24,048 nucleotides of DNA from Ferruginibacter sp. (lineage in GTDB: Bacteria; Bacteroidota; Bacteroidia; Chitinophagales; Chitinophagaceae). Positions 17,457 through 24,048 of this stretch are shown piece by piece. How positions within the stretch are numbered: the stretch's first letter is position 1; every line of letters begins with the position of its first letter. A model generated the notes under the pieces. It was given only the letters and a program-made list of their open reading frames with translations, was not told the DNA's origin and did no database searches. The stretch covers positions 1 to 24,048 of the forward strand of contig JANXTN010000255.1 in assembly GCA_025352435.1 (NCBI GenBank). The letters are read 5' to 3'. The translations under genes were made by a program, and so were the position numbers.

Positions 17457-18584
17457 TTACATCAACTCTTTTAATTTATTCACTACTTTATCTATTTCCT
17501 CTTTGGTGTTGTATTTGCTGAAGCTAAACCTCACCGTAATTTGATTGGGGTTGTTATTGATAGTTCTGATAACGTGGCTACCAGCATCTGCACCGCTTGT
17601 ACAGGCACTTCCCCCACTCGCACAAATTTTATTGATATCGAGGTTAAATAAAATCATTTCCGATTTTTCTGTTTTGGGGAAACTCACACTTAAAACTGTA
17701 TACAAACTTTGTCCTAAAACATCGCCATTAAAATTAACTCCGGGTATATTTTGTTTTAGTTGTTCATGCATATAGTATTTTAAAGTGCCGATGTATGCAC
17801 TCTCCTTTTCATAAGCTGACGTTGCCAGTTCAAGTGCTTTGGCAAAACCAACAATGCCATAAATATTTTCTGTCCCCGCACGCATGTTTCGTTCCTGCGA
17901 TCCCCCGTGTACAAAGGGTTTTATGCGTACATTCTCATTTATATAAATAATACCAACGCCTTTAGGTCCATGAAATTTATGGGCTGCACCGGTAATAAAA
18001 TGAATAGGGGTATTTCTTAAATCCAGAGGAAAATGACCAACAGTTTGCACGGTATCGCTGTGAAAAATAGCATTGTATAGTTTGCATAAATTACCTACTG
18101 CATGCAGATCAAGCATATTACCAATTTCATTGTTTGCATGCATTAATGTAACTAATGTTTTTTCTACCGTAGCAGCAAGCAATATTTCCAGATCTTCCAT
18201 ATCAACATGCCCGTCCGGTAAAATTTTTACATAGCTCACCTTTATATCATCGAGGCAATTTAAATGTTCCACTGTATGTGTTACTGCATGATGTTCTATC
18301 TTAGAAGTTATGATATGCCTGCAGCCCAAATCTCGGATGGCTGCGTGTATTGCCATATTGCTGCTTTCTGTGCCACCACTTGTAAAAAATATTTCTGCGG
18401 GATTGGCATTTAAAAGTTTTGCAACTGATTTTCTTGCAGTTTCTACTGCCATTCTGGTTTCTCTGCCGTAAGAATATATAGAAGATGGGTTTCCGAATTT
18501 TTCAGTTAAGTATGGCATCATAACTTCTAATACTACAGGGTCAAGAGAAGTAGTTGCAGCGTTATCAAAATAAATTCTTTCCAT
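17457..18584 (-). CDS. Cysteine desulfurase (NifS/IscS type)
   Basis: 375 residues, fold-type I PLP enzyme that takes sulfur from L-cysteine, giving alanine and an enzyme persulfide for Fe-S clusters or thio-modified tRNA. Seen: YFDNAATTSLDP at the start, FTSGGTESSNMA (68-77), the IEHHAV histidine (His98/His99), HSDTVQ with Asp177 for the pyridine nitrogen, GAAHKFHGPKG with PLP lysine Lys203, and the catalytic loop ASGGSACTSG with Cys328. The loop is of the short group I kind. No iscU, iscR or suf genes lie nearby, so it may be the general housekeeping enzyme or one serving tRNA thiolation. It lies 96 bases after the glmM-like gene on the same strand; that gap is AT-rich and shows no clear terminator or consensus promoter. 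Confidence 0.95.
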   Translation of the reverse strand: MERIYFDNAATTSLDPVVLEVMMPYLTEKFGNPSSIYSYGRETRMAVETARKSVAKLLNANPAEIFFTSGGTESSNMAIHAAIRDLGCRHIITSKIEHHAVTHTVEHLNCLDDIKVSYVKILPDGHVDMEDLEILLAATVEKTLVTLMHANNEIGNMLDLHAVGNLCKLYNAIFHSDTVQTVGHFPLDLRNTPIHFITGAAHKFHGPKGVGIIYINENVRIKPFVHGGSQERNMRAGTENIYGIVGFAKALELATSAYEKESAYIGTLKYYMHEQLKQNIPGVNFNGDVLGQSLYTVLSVSFPKTEKSEMILFNLDINKICASGGSACTSGADAGSHVIRTINNNPNQITVRFSFSKYNTKEEIDKVVNKLKELM

Positions 18585-18680
18585 GCAGTTAATTCTTTGA
18601 TTCGATTTGAGTGGTTAGATAACTCAACTTAGTAGTACAAATAATACAATAATTTCAAAATTTATTTAAAAATAAATCGT

Positions 18681-20078
18681 TTAAAGGACCGTTGCTTCCT
18701 GAATGTCTTTCATCAATCTTTTTGCAATGTTATCCGCTGTAGTTAAATGATTGCTTTCAGCATATATTCTAATGATCGGTTCTGTATTGCTTGTGCGAAG
18801 ATGAACCCAATCATTATCAAATTCAATTTTTAAACCATCATCTGTATTGATAGGCTGGTTTTTATACTTATCTTTTATGCTATCAAAAATAGATTTTACA
18901 TCTGTATCTTTTTCAAGAGTTATTTTATTTTTGCTCATGTAATAGTCAGTGTAGGTATTGCGCAACTGCCTGATTGTTTTTCTGCTCTTTGCCAGTTGCG
19001 TTAAAAACAAGGCAATGCCAATTAATGCATCTCTTCCATAATGAAGATCGGGAACAATAATACCACCATTACCTTCACCTCCTATTACAGCATTTACTTC
19101 CTTCATTTTATTTACAACATTTACCTCTCCTACGGCACTTGCAAAATATTCACCGCCATGTTTTATGGTCACATCTTTTAAAGCTCTGGTGCTGCTCATA
19201 TTACTTACACTGTTGCCCTTTGTAATACTCAATAAATAATCTGCAACTGCTACGAGTGTATACTCTTCACCGAACATAGTTCCATCTTCGCATACAAAGC
19301 AAAGCCGGTCCACATCAGGATCTACAGCGATACCAAGAGATGCTTTACGACGTACAACTTCTCTGCTGAGGTCGAGTAAATTTTCAGGTAAAGGTTCAGG
19401 ATTGTGTGCAAATTCTCCTGTAAGCGCTTCGTTTAAAACGGATACTTTTTTTACACCAAGTTTTTTTAATAAAGCCGGAACAGCAATAGCGCCCGTAGAG
19501 TTCACTACATCTACAACAATGGAAAAGTTTGCTTCAGAAATGGCTGCAATGTCTACAGCGTTGTATGAAAGGATTTTTTCAATGTGATCTGTAAGCGTTG
19601 TTTCATTGGAAGAAATTTTACCCAACTGATCGACTGTTACAAAGTCAAAATTTTCAGCAGCGGCAATTTGTAAAATAGTTTCACCTTCTTCACCGCTTAT
19701 AAATTCGCCTTTGTTATTTAATAATTTGAGAGCATTCCATTCTTTTGGATTATGGCTTGCAGTAAGAATAATTCCGCCATCTGCCTGCAAGGAAACCACC
19801 GCCATTTCTACAGTTGGAGTTGTACTTAGATCTGTATCAATTATATCTATACCCAAAGCACTTAATGTAGAAACTACAATGTTACTCACCATTTTGCCAC
19901 TGATTCTGCCATCTCTTCCAATAACTACTTTTGTTTTTTCATTTTTGCCTGAACCTTTAGATTTAAGCCACATGCCGTAGGCTGCGGTAAATTTTACAAT
20001 ATCCAATGGTGTAAGATTTTCATCCGGTCTGCCGCCAATGGTGCCTCGTATGCCCGAAATACTTTTTATTAATGCCAT
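18681..20078 (-). CDS. glmM: Phosphoglucosamine mutase / phosphohexomutase (archaeal-type GlmM)
   Basis: 465 residues of the alpha-D-phosphohexomutase superfamily. Landmarks: ISGIRGTIG at the N-terminus, active-site loop LTASHNP with phosphoserine Ser108, metal loop DPDVDR (Asp253, Asp255, Asp257), sugar loop GGEGNGG (333-339) and phosphate loop RTSNTEP (428-434). The sugar loop has GEGNGG in place of the GEQSGH or GEISGH of most bacterial GlmM or PMM/PGM enzymes, and the N-terminus has the ISGIRG form; both match the archaeal-like glucosamine mutases common in Bacteroidota. It should convert glucosamine-6-P to glucosamine-1-P for UDP-GlcNAc and so peptidoglycan and LPS, though mannose or glucose phosphate use cannot be excluded from sequence. 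A good promoter lies just upstream. Confidence 0.9.
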   Translation of the reverse strand: MALIKSISGIRGTIGGRPDENLTPLDIVKFTAAYGMWLKSKGSGKNEKTKVVIGRDGRISGKMVSNIVVSTLSALGIDIIDTDLSTTPTVEMAVVSLQADGGIILTASHNPKEWNALKLLNNKGEFISGEEGETILQIAAAENFDFVTVDQLGKISSNETTLTDHIEKILSYNAVDIAAISEANFSIVVDVVNSTGAIAVPALLKKLGVKKVSVLNEALTGEFAHNPEPLPENLLDLSREVVRRKASLGIAVDPDVDRLCFVCEDGTMFGEEYTLVAVADYLLSITKGNSVSNMSSTRALKDVTIKHGGEYFASAVGEVNVVNKMKEVNAVIGGEGNGGIIVPDLHYGRDALIGIALFLTQLAKSRKTIRQLRNTYTDYYMSKNKITLEKDTDVKSIFDSIKDKYKNQPINTDDGLKIEFDNDWVHLRTSNTEPIIRIYAESNHLTTADNIAKRLMKDIQEATVL

Positions 20079-20104
20079 GTATAATTACTCGTTTAGAGAG
20101 CTGA

Positions 20105-20135
20105 CAAAGGTAATGATAACATTGTATTGGTAAAA
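20105..20135 (-). promoter_or_regulatory. Predicted promoter of the glmM-like gene
   Basis: Minus-strand -7 box TACCTTTG (20112-20105) is an exact TAnnTTTG match. A TTTT lies 19 bases further upstream, one base off the -33 TTTG. Transcription would begin near 20098, giving a leader of about 20 bases before the ATG at 20078. Confidence 0.6.
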
Positions 20136-20197
20136 TAGAATTCAATAATGTGTAGATCAAAAAAAGTGGAAAATAAATAAGGAGCTGACGAGCTACG

Positions 20198-20263
20198 CCC
20201 GATTGAAGCGGCTATCCTTTTTGTAAGCCATCGGCGTACAAAAAGATAGTAGCGAAAAGCGGG
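20198..20263 (+). other. Structured intergenic hairpin element (possible small RNA or repeat family)
   Basis: Read on the plus strand: outer stem CCCG / CGGG (20198-20201 with 20260-20263), a purine-rich asymmetric internal loop (ATTGAAGCGG against TAGCGAAAA), an inner stem of 13 bp (20212-20225 with 20237-20249, CTATC plus TTTTTGTA, one bulged C), then GCC / GGC closing a 3-base loop. No T tract follows, and the flanking genes diverge, so it is not a terminator. The pattern CCCGAT..GAAGCGG..ATCC..TTTT / AAAAGAT..AGCG.AAAGCGGG resembles a hairpin I recall as common between genes in Bacteroidota; that link is from memory. A second weaker hairpin follows at 20271-20299. Confidence 0.6.
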
Positions 20264-20338
20264 ACCGAGGTTGAATGCTGCACCAATGTTGGCGTTCAAA
20301 ACATTAGGTTCACCAAAATAAAATATATTGTAAATGCT

Positions 20339-20346
20339 TACTTTTG
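20339..20346 (+). promoter_or_regulatory. Predicted -7 box of the methyltransferase gene
   Basis: TACTTTTG is an exact TAnnTTTG match ending 4 bases before the ATG at 20351. Transcription would then begin at or within a few bases of the start codon, giving a leaderless or nearly leaderless mRNA. No clear TTTG is seen at -33. Confidence 0.5.
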
Positions 20347-20350
20347 CCGG

Positions 20351-21088
20351 ATGCAAGATGCCTGGTTTAAAGATTGGTTTAATTCGCCCTATTACCACAA
20401 ACTTTATGCGCACAGAGATGAAACGGAAGCAGCAGGATTTATAGATAAATTAATAGAACATTTACAACCTGCCAAGGGCTCCAGGATGCTTGATGTTGCG
20501 TGCGGAAAAGGAAGACATTCTATGCAACTGGCTACAAATGGTTTTGATGTAACCGGGATTGATTTAAGCAAAGAAAGTGTTGCTTTTGCCCTGCAAAACG
20601 AGAGCGACCATTTGCATTTTTATGAGCATGATATGCGGCTGCCTTTCTGGATCAATTATTTTGATATTGCATTTAATTTTTTTACAAGTTTCGGATATTT
20701 CAATACGCAAAGGGAGCATGATAATGCCATAAGAACGATTGCTACTTCTTTAAAACCCGGTGGTATGCTTGTGATGGATTTTTTAAATGTTGAATTTTCT
20801 GCGCATCGCTCTGTGGCAGAAGATATACAAAGCATAGGAACTTCTGAATACCATATCAGTAAGTGGTTTGACGAAACACATTTTTATAAAAAAATTATTG
20901 TGCAGGATCCAAAACTTGCAAAACCCTTGCAGTACACCGAGAAGGTTTCTAAATTTAAACTAAAAGATTTTGAAACAATGTTTAGCAAACAGGGACTTAT
21001 AATAAAGGAAGTTTTTGGTGACTATGATTTTAATAAATACGATGCAGCAACATCGCCGAGGCTTATAATGATAGCTACTTTAAGGTAA
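20351..21088 (+). CDS. Class I SAM-dependent methyltransferase
   Basis: 245 residues, cytoplasmic. The Rossmann-type SAM fold is clear: motif I MLDVACGKGRHS (46-57), the acidic residue at the end of strand 2 in VTGIDLS (Asp71), motif post-I/II FYEHDMRLPF, IAFNFFTSFGYF (107-117), and LKPGGMLVMDFLN before the last strands. The N-terminal DWFNSPYYHKLYAHRDETEA is conserved in a family of Bacteroidota and other methyltransferases of unknown substrate. The start at 20351 keeps that block intact, and there is no alternative nearby. The substrate cannot be told from the sequence. It converges with the GT2 gene (78 bases between the stops), and I see no hairpin terminator in that gap. Confidence 0.88.
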   Translation: MQDAWFKDWFNSPYYHKLYAHRDETEAAGFIDKLIEHLQPAKGSRMLDVACGKGRHSMQLATNGFDVTGIDLSKESVAFALQNESDHLHFYEHDMRLPFWINYFDIAFNFFTSFGYFNTQREHDNAIRTIATSLKPGGMLVMDFLNVEFSAHRSVAEDIQSIGTSEYHISKWFDETHFYKKIIVQDPKLAKPLQYTEKVSKFKLKDFETMFSKQGLIIKEVFGDYDFNKYDAATSPRLIMIATLR

Positions 21089-21166
21089 ATTGATCCTAAA
21101 GTATTTATTGGTCTTTGCTTCTACCTGCTCCAAATTTTTAATGGCACGTTAAAAGAAATAGTTGAT

Positions 21167-21886
21167 TTATTGATTCTTAAAAAGTCCATATTTTAAAATA
21201 CAGAATATGGCTCTCACGCCATCTTTCCATCCAATTTTTTTCCCTTCTAAATAAGTTCTGCCGTAATAGGAAATACCTACTTCATAAATTCTGATATTTG
21301 GAATGCGGGCAATTTTTAAAGTGACCTCAGGCTCAAAACCAAAGCGCTGTTCTTTAAGCTTTACGGATTTTATTATATCTGCCCTAAACATTTTGTAACA
21401 TGTTTCCATATCGCTTAGGTTAAGGTTTGCAAACATGTTGGAGAGTTGTGTAAGAAATTTATTTCCTATGGTGTGCCAGAAGAAAAGAATGCGGTGCGGA
21501 CGCCCTCCCGTAAATCTGCTGCCGTAAACTACATCTGCAACTTCATCTTCCAGCGGCTGTAGTAATATTTTATATTCTTCGGGGTTGTATTCAAGATCTG
21601 CGTCCTGTATAACAACGTAATCTCCCGTTGCTGCAGCTATACCTGTATGAAGAGCTGCGCCTTTGCCTTTGTTAACCTTGTGATTTAAAATATTTATTTC
21701 CTGGCCTGGATTTGCATTCTTGTATAATTCCACCGAAGCAACAGAATCATCTGAACTGCAATCATTCACAACAATAATTTGTTTGCTGATGTTATTTTGG
21801 AGTTGAACTGATTTTATTTTCGCCAAGGTAACTGCTATTGTCTTTCCTTCGTTGTAAACCGGAATAACAATGGAGAGTACTTTCAT
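21167..21886 (-). CDS. GT2 family glycosyltransferase (dolichyl-phosphate mannosyltransferase-like)
   Basis: I place the start at 21886 (239 residues), giving MKVLSIVIPVYNEGKTI, the normal GT2 opening; the in-frame ATG at 21943 would add a poorly conserved hydrophobic leader. Features: nucleotide-binding first strand with VYNE, IIVVNDCSSDDS (37-48), NKGKGAALHTGI (72-83), and the DXD-type metal motif QDADLEY (94-100, Asp95 and Asp97). The C-terminal half has GGRPHRILFFWHTIGNKFLTQLSNMFANLNLSD, split here only by family helices, and a GFEPEVTLKI segment typical of DPM1/polyprenyl-phosphate sugar transferases. No membrane domain follows. It likely moves a sugar from a nucleotide to a polyprenyl phosphate, a donor of the kind used by the ArnT/PMT-like enzyme encoded further right; that link is inference. 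Confidence 0.9.
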   Translation of the reverse strand: MKVLSIVIPVYNEGKTIAVTLAKIKSVQLQNNISKQIIVVNDCSSDDSVASVELYKNANPGQEINILNHKVNKGKGAALHTGIAAATGDYVVIQDADLEYNPEEYKILLQPLEDEVADVVYGSRFTGGRPHRILFFWHTIGNKFLTQLSNMFANLNLSDMETCYKMFRADIIKSVKLKEQRFGFEPEVTLKIARIPNIRIYEVGISYYGRTYLEGKKIGWKDGVRAIFCILKYGLFKNQ

Positions 21887-21998
21887 GAGAGAATAATAAA
21901 TGGATATAATTAGTTGGGTTATTTGTAAAAGTACATAAAACAACTTAAGCCTTTATAACTGCAAGCAATGCAAAAGGATATTCGTTTTGCCGAAACTG

Positions 21999-22006
21999 TA
22001 TATTTG
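21999..22006 (+). promoter_or_regulatory. Predicted -7 box of the PAP2-glycosyltransferase operon
   Basis: TATATTTG is an exact TAnnTTTG match; transcription would begin near 22013, leaving a leader of about 18 bases before the ATG at 22031. No TTTG is found at the right -33 distance. It lies in the 144-base divergent gap with the GT2 gene. Confidence 0.5.
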
Positions 22007-22030
22007 TGATTTAATGATAATGCTGTTCAC

Positions 22031-22615
22031 ATGCTGAAGAAACTTCTGGAAATTGACCGTTATCTTTTTTTAAAAATAAATCGAGACTGCAGCAACGATT
22101 TTTTTGATACGATAATGCCTTTTGTAAGAGAACCTCAATTTTGGGCTCCTCTTTATCTTTTCATTTTATTATTTGTTGTTTTAAATTTTGGTAAAAAAGC
22201 AGTTTGGTGGATAATTGGAGCTCTTGTAACAGTTGCACTTACAGACTCTATAAGCAGTAAAATAATTAAACCTTTTTTTGCAAGACCTCGGCCATGTATG
22301 GACCCGGAATTTTCTGCTCAGGTAAAATTGGTAGCAAGTTATTGTGGAGGAAACGGAAGTTTTACATCATCGCATGCGAGCAATCATTTTGGCCTAGCCA
22401 TGTTTTTTTTTATAACAATGCAACATCTTTCCCCAAAACTTATAAATCTGTTTTTTGTGTGGGCTGCATTGGTATGCTTTGCACAAATTTATGTAGGTGT
22501 ACATTACCCGTCTGACATTATAGGTGGTGCCGTCTTAGGAATTTTAACCGGCAGTTTTGTAGGGAGATTTTATAATAATAAAAACGGATTGTTGCAACCC
22601 ATTCAGATATTATGA
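22031..22615 (+). CDS. PAP2-family membrane phosphatase
   Basis: 194 residues with about five membrane segments (near 39-52, 58-72, 119-132, 138-155 and 163-178). PAP2 enzymes remove phosphate from lipid phosphates or diphosphates such as undecaprenyl diphosphate, on the outer face of the inner membrane. Motif 1 KIIKPFFARPRP fits KX6RP (Lys80, Arg87, Pro88). Motif 2, usually PSGH, is here TSSH (112-115, His115). Motif 3, usually SRX5HX3D, reads AQIYVGVHYPSD (151-162): His158 and Asp162 are present but the Ser-Arg pair is Ala-Gln. The fold is clear but activity and substrate are open. Its stop overlaps the next start by 4 bases (ATGA), so the two are translationally coupled. Confidence 0.9.
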   Translation: MLKKLLEIDRYLFLKINRDCSNDFFDTIMPFVREPQFWAPLYLFILLFVVLNFGKKAVWWIIGALVTVALTDSISSKIIKPFFARPRPCMDPEFSAQVKLVASYCGGNGSFTSSHASNHFGLAMFFFITMQHLSPKLINLFFVWAALVCFAQIYVGVHYPSDIIGGAVLGILTGSFVGRFYNNKNGLLQPIQIL

Positions 22616-24048
22616 GTAGAAATTTTATTTATTTTATTCTCTTTTTAATTCCCGTTTACATCATAGGCTTTGGTATAGATATAATGGATATTGATGCTTC
22701 TCAGTATGCAGAGATGAGCCGTGAAATGAGCCTTAGCAAGAGCTACCTGCAGGTATTTGAAATTGGCAAAGATTATCTTGACAAGCCCCCATTTTTATTT
22801 TGGGTTACATCCCTTAGCATGAAAATTTTTGGCGCCAACAACTTTGCTTATCGCCTACCCTCTTTTGTATTTGCAATGTTTACTTTGTTTTCTACATACA
22901 AATTTGCTTTGCTTTTTTACAAGAAAGATATTGCTTTTTTAGCCGCATTGATATTGGCATCTTGCCAGGCATTTTACCTGATAAACCATGATGTAAAAAC
23001 AGATACCATATTAATGAGCTGGGTCATATTCAGCATCTGGCAACTGGCTGCATGGCTTCAAAATAAAAAGATCATACACATTATTTTAGGCTTTGCAGGT
23101 ATTGGCTTTGGCATGCTTACAAAAGGACCGGTAGCACTTATTGTACCTGTGCTTTCATTTGGTACGCATATTTTATTAACCCGTAATTTCAAAGCAATTT
23201 TAAGGTGGGAATATTTGCTTGGACTTATTGTGACAGCAATTATTTTACTGCCTATGTGCTATGGATTGTACACACAATTTGATCTGCATCCCGAAAAATT
23301 AGTGAACAATAAAACCGGTGTTTCAGGGTTGAGGTTTTTCTTTTGGACCCAAAGTTTTGGCCGCATCACAGGCGAATCCGTCTGGAACAACAACAGCAAT
23401 ATTTTTTTTCTTTTTCAAAATTTACTTTGGGCTTTTTTACCCTGGATAGTAATTTTTATTGTTGCGTATTTTTTTGAATTGAAAACTCTTGTAAAACAAA
23501 AATTTAAAATTGACTTGTCTCATGAATGGATTTGTATGGGTGGTTTTACGCTTACATATTTGGCCCTTGGCTCCAGCAGGTACCAGCTTCCACATTACAT
23601 ATTTGTAGTATTGCCTTTTGCAGCAATCATTACAGCAAAATTATTAATCAAATTGTATGAAGGAGAGAATCCACGTTTGTTAAAGGTTTTAGAGAAAAGT
23701 CATTTTATACTTTTTGCATTGCTTCATATAGCTTTAATAATTTTAATGACATTCAGTTTTCCTGCACCGCTTTGGTTGGTGATATTGCTTTTTATTTCAT
23801 TAATTATTTTTTATTACTTCTTTACCAAAAAAAGTATTTCATTTTATCTCATCAAATTATCTGTGTTCAGTTTTTTGCTTGTTAATCTTTTTCTTAACGC
23901 ATGGATATATCCTTCTCTTCTAAAGTACCAGGGAGGAAATAACGTCGGCAGATTTATTAATGACCAGCATATCGCCACAAAAAATACATTTATTTATCAG
24001 GAACATGTATGGCATTCTTTGCATTTCTATAGCAACGATATCATAGTA
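22612..24048 (+). CDS. ArnT/PMT-like integral membrane glycosyltransferase (GT39/GT83), C-terminus beyond the window
   Basis: The reading frame stays open for 479 codons to the right edge. It begins with the ATG that overlaps the PAP2 stop (ATGA). The protein is strongly hydrophobic with many membrane spans. The first periplasmic loop has the GT-C signature DIDASQYAEMSREM (26-39; acidic residues followed by Y-A-E) and DKPPFLFWVTSLSMKIFG, as in ArnT and protein O-mannosyltransferases; TKGPVAL (about residue 168-174) is another conserved spot, and SSRYQLPHYI comes later. These enzymes transfer a sugar from a polyprenyl phosphate to lipid A, protein or glycan on the outer face of the inner membrane. 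The acceptor is unknown here. The coupled PAP2 phosphatase could recycle or modify the lipid carrier (inference). Confidence 0.88.
   Translation, partial: MSRNFIYFILFLIPVYIIGFGIDIMDIDASQYAEMSREMSLSKSYLQVFEIGKDYLDKPPFLFWVTSLSMKIFGANNFAYRLPSFVFAMFTLFSTYKFALLFYKKDIAFLAALILASCQAFYLINHDVKTDTILMSWVIFSIWQLAAWLQNKKIIHIILGFAGIGFGMLTKGPVALIVPVLSFGTHILLTRNFKAILRWEYLLGLIVTAIILLPMCYGLYTQFDLHPEKLVNNKTGVSGLRFFFWTQSFGRITGESVWNNNSNIFFLFQNLLWAFLPWIVIFIVAYFFELKTLVKQKFKIDLSHEWICMGGFTLTYLALGSSRYQLPHYIFVVLPFAAIITAKLLIKLYEGENPRLLKVLEKSHFILFALLHIALIILMTFSFPAPLWLVILLFISLIIFYYFFTKKSISFYLIKLSVFSFLLVNLFLNAWIYPSLLKYQGGNNVGRFINDQHIATKNTFIYQEHVWHSLHFYSNDIIV

Noticed and set aside
18585..18680. AT-only inverted repeat after glmM as a terminator
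   Set aside because: The stem is made only of A and T and is 7 bp long with no T tract; too weak to call.
20093..20413. 106-codon minus-strand frame across the glmM/methyltransferase gap
   Set aside because: It passes through the hairpin element and into the conserved start of the methyltransferase; the product is low in recognisable features and it overlaps the glmM promoter.
1..24048. CRISPR array, prophage, transposon, defence or toxin-antitoxin system
   Set aside because: No regularly spaced repeats, integrase, transposase, nuclease or toxin-antitoxin-like gene pair is visible in any frame.

Overview
The window looks like a chromosomal segment of a free-living Bacteroidota, probably near the Chitinophagaceae. 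The support is a SusC/SusD outer-membrane glycan uptake pair, a secreted protein ending in a type IX secretion (CHU_C / type B) sorting domain, AT-rich intergenic DNA, and several promoter boxes of the Bacteroidota form TAnnTTTG. No phage, transposase, CRISPR array or integrase is visible. I found no convincing wholly new multi-gene system. The most interesting points are regulatory or structural.

Bases 1-8702 (minus strand) form a starch/maltodextrin utilisation locus. In transcription order it holds a secreted GH13 amylase/neopullulanase-like enzyme (6852-8702), a SusC-like TonB-dependent transporter (3507-6635), a SusD-like lipoprotein (2110-3480), a small lipoprotein (1560-2081), a secreted protein with two tandem copies of one domain (634-1530), a strong rho-independent terminator (575-611), and the N-terminal part of a GH31 alpha-glucosidase that runs off the left edge (1-508). 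Upstream of susC lies a perfect 16-bp palindrome of LacI-family type, placed over the -33 region of a good Bacteroidota promoter. The expected logic is: GH13 and GH31 cut alpha-glucans, SusCD imports oligosaccharides, and a LacI-type regulator encoded elsewhere represses the transporter operon.

Bases 8807-8967 hold tRNA-Gln(TTG) with a perfect TTTG-N19-TAnnTTTG promoter and its own terminator. Next is a cyanophycin synthetase (8983-11604, minus), a nitrogen-storage polymer enzyme, without the usual cyanophycinase beside it. On the plus strand follow a large T9SS cargo protein (11808-13838), tryptophan 2,3-dioxygenase (13999-15063) and, 8 bp later, a four-PAS sensor histidine kinase (15072-17453). 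Converging on the kinase are a cysteine desulfurase (17457-18584) and an archaeal-type phosphoglucosamine mutase (18681-20078), both minus.

The right end has a structured intergenic hairpin (20198-20263) between divergent genes, a SAM methyltransferase (20351-21088, plus), a GT2 glycosyltransferase (21167-21886, minus), and a translationally coupled pair on the plus strand: a PAP2 phosphatase (22031-22615) and an ArnT/PMT-like membrane glycosyltransferase (22612 to the right edge). The last three suggest lipid-linked sugar or envelope glycan metabolism.
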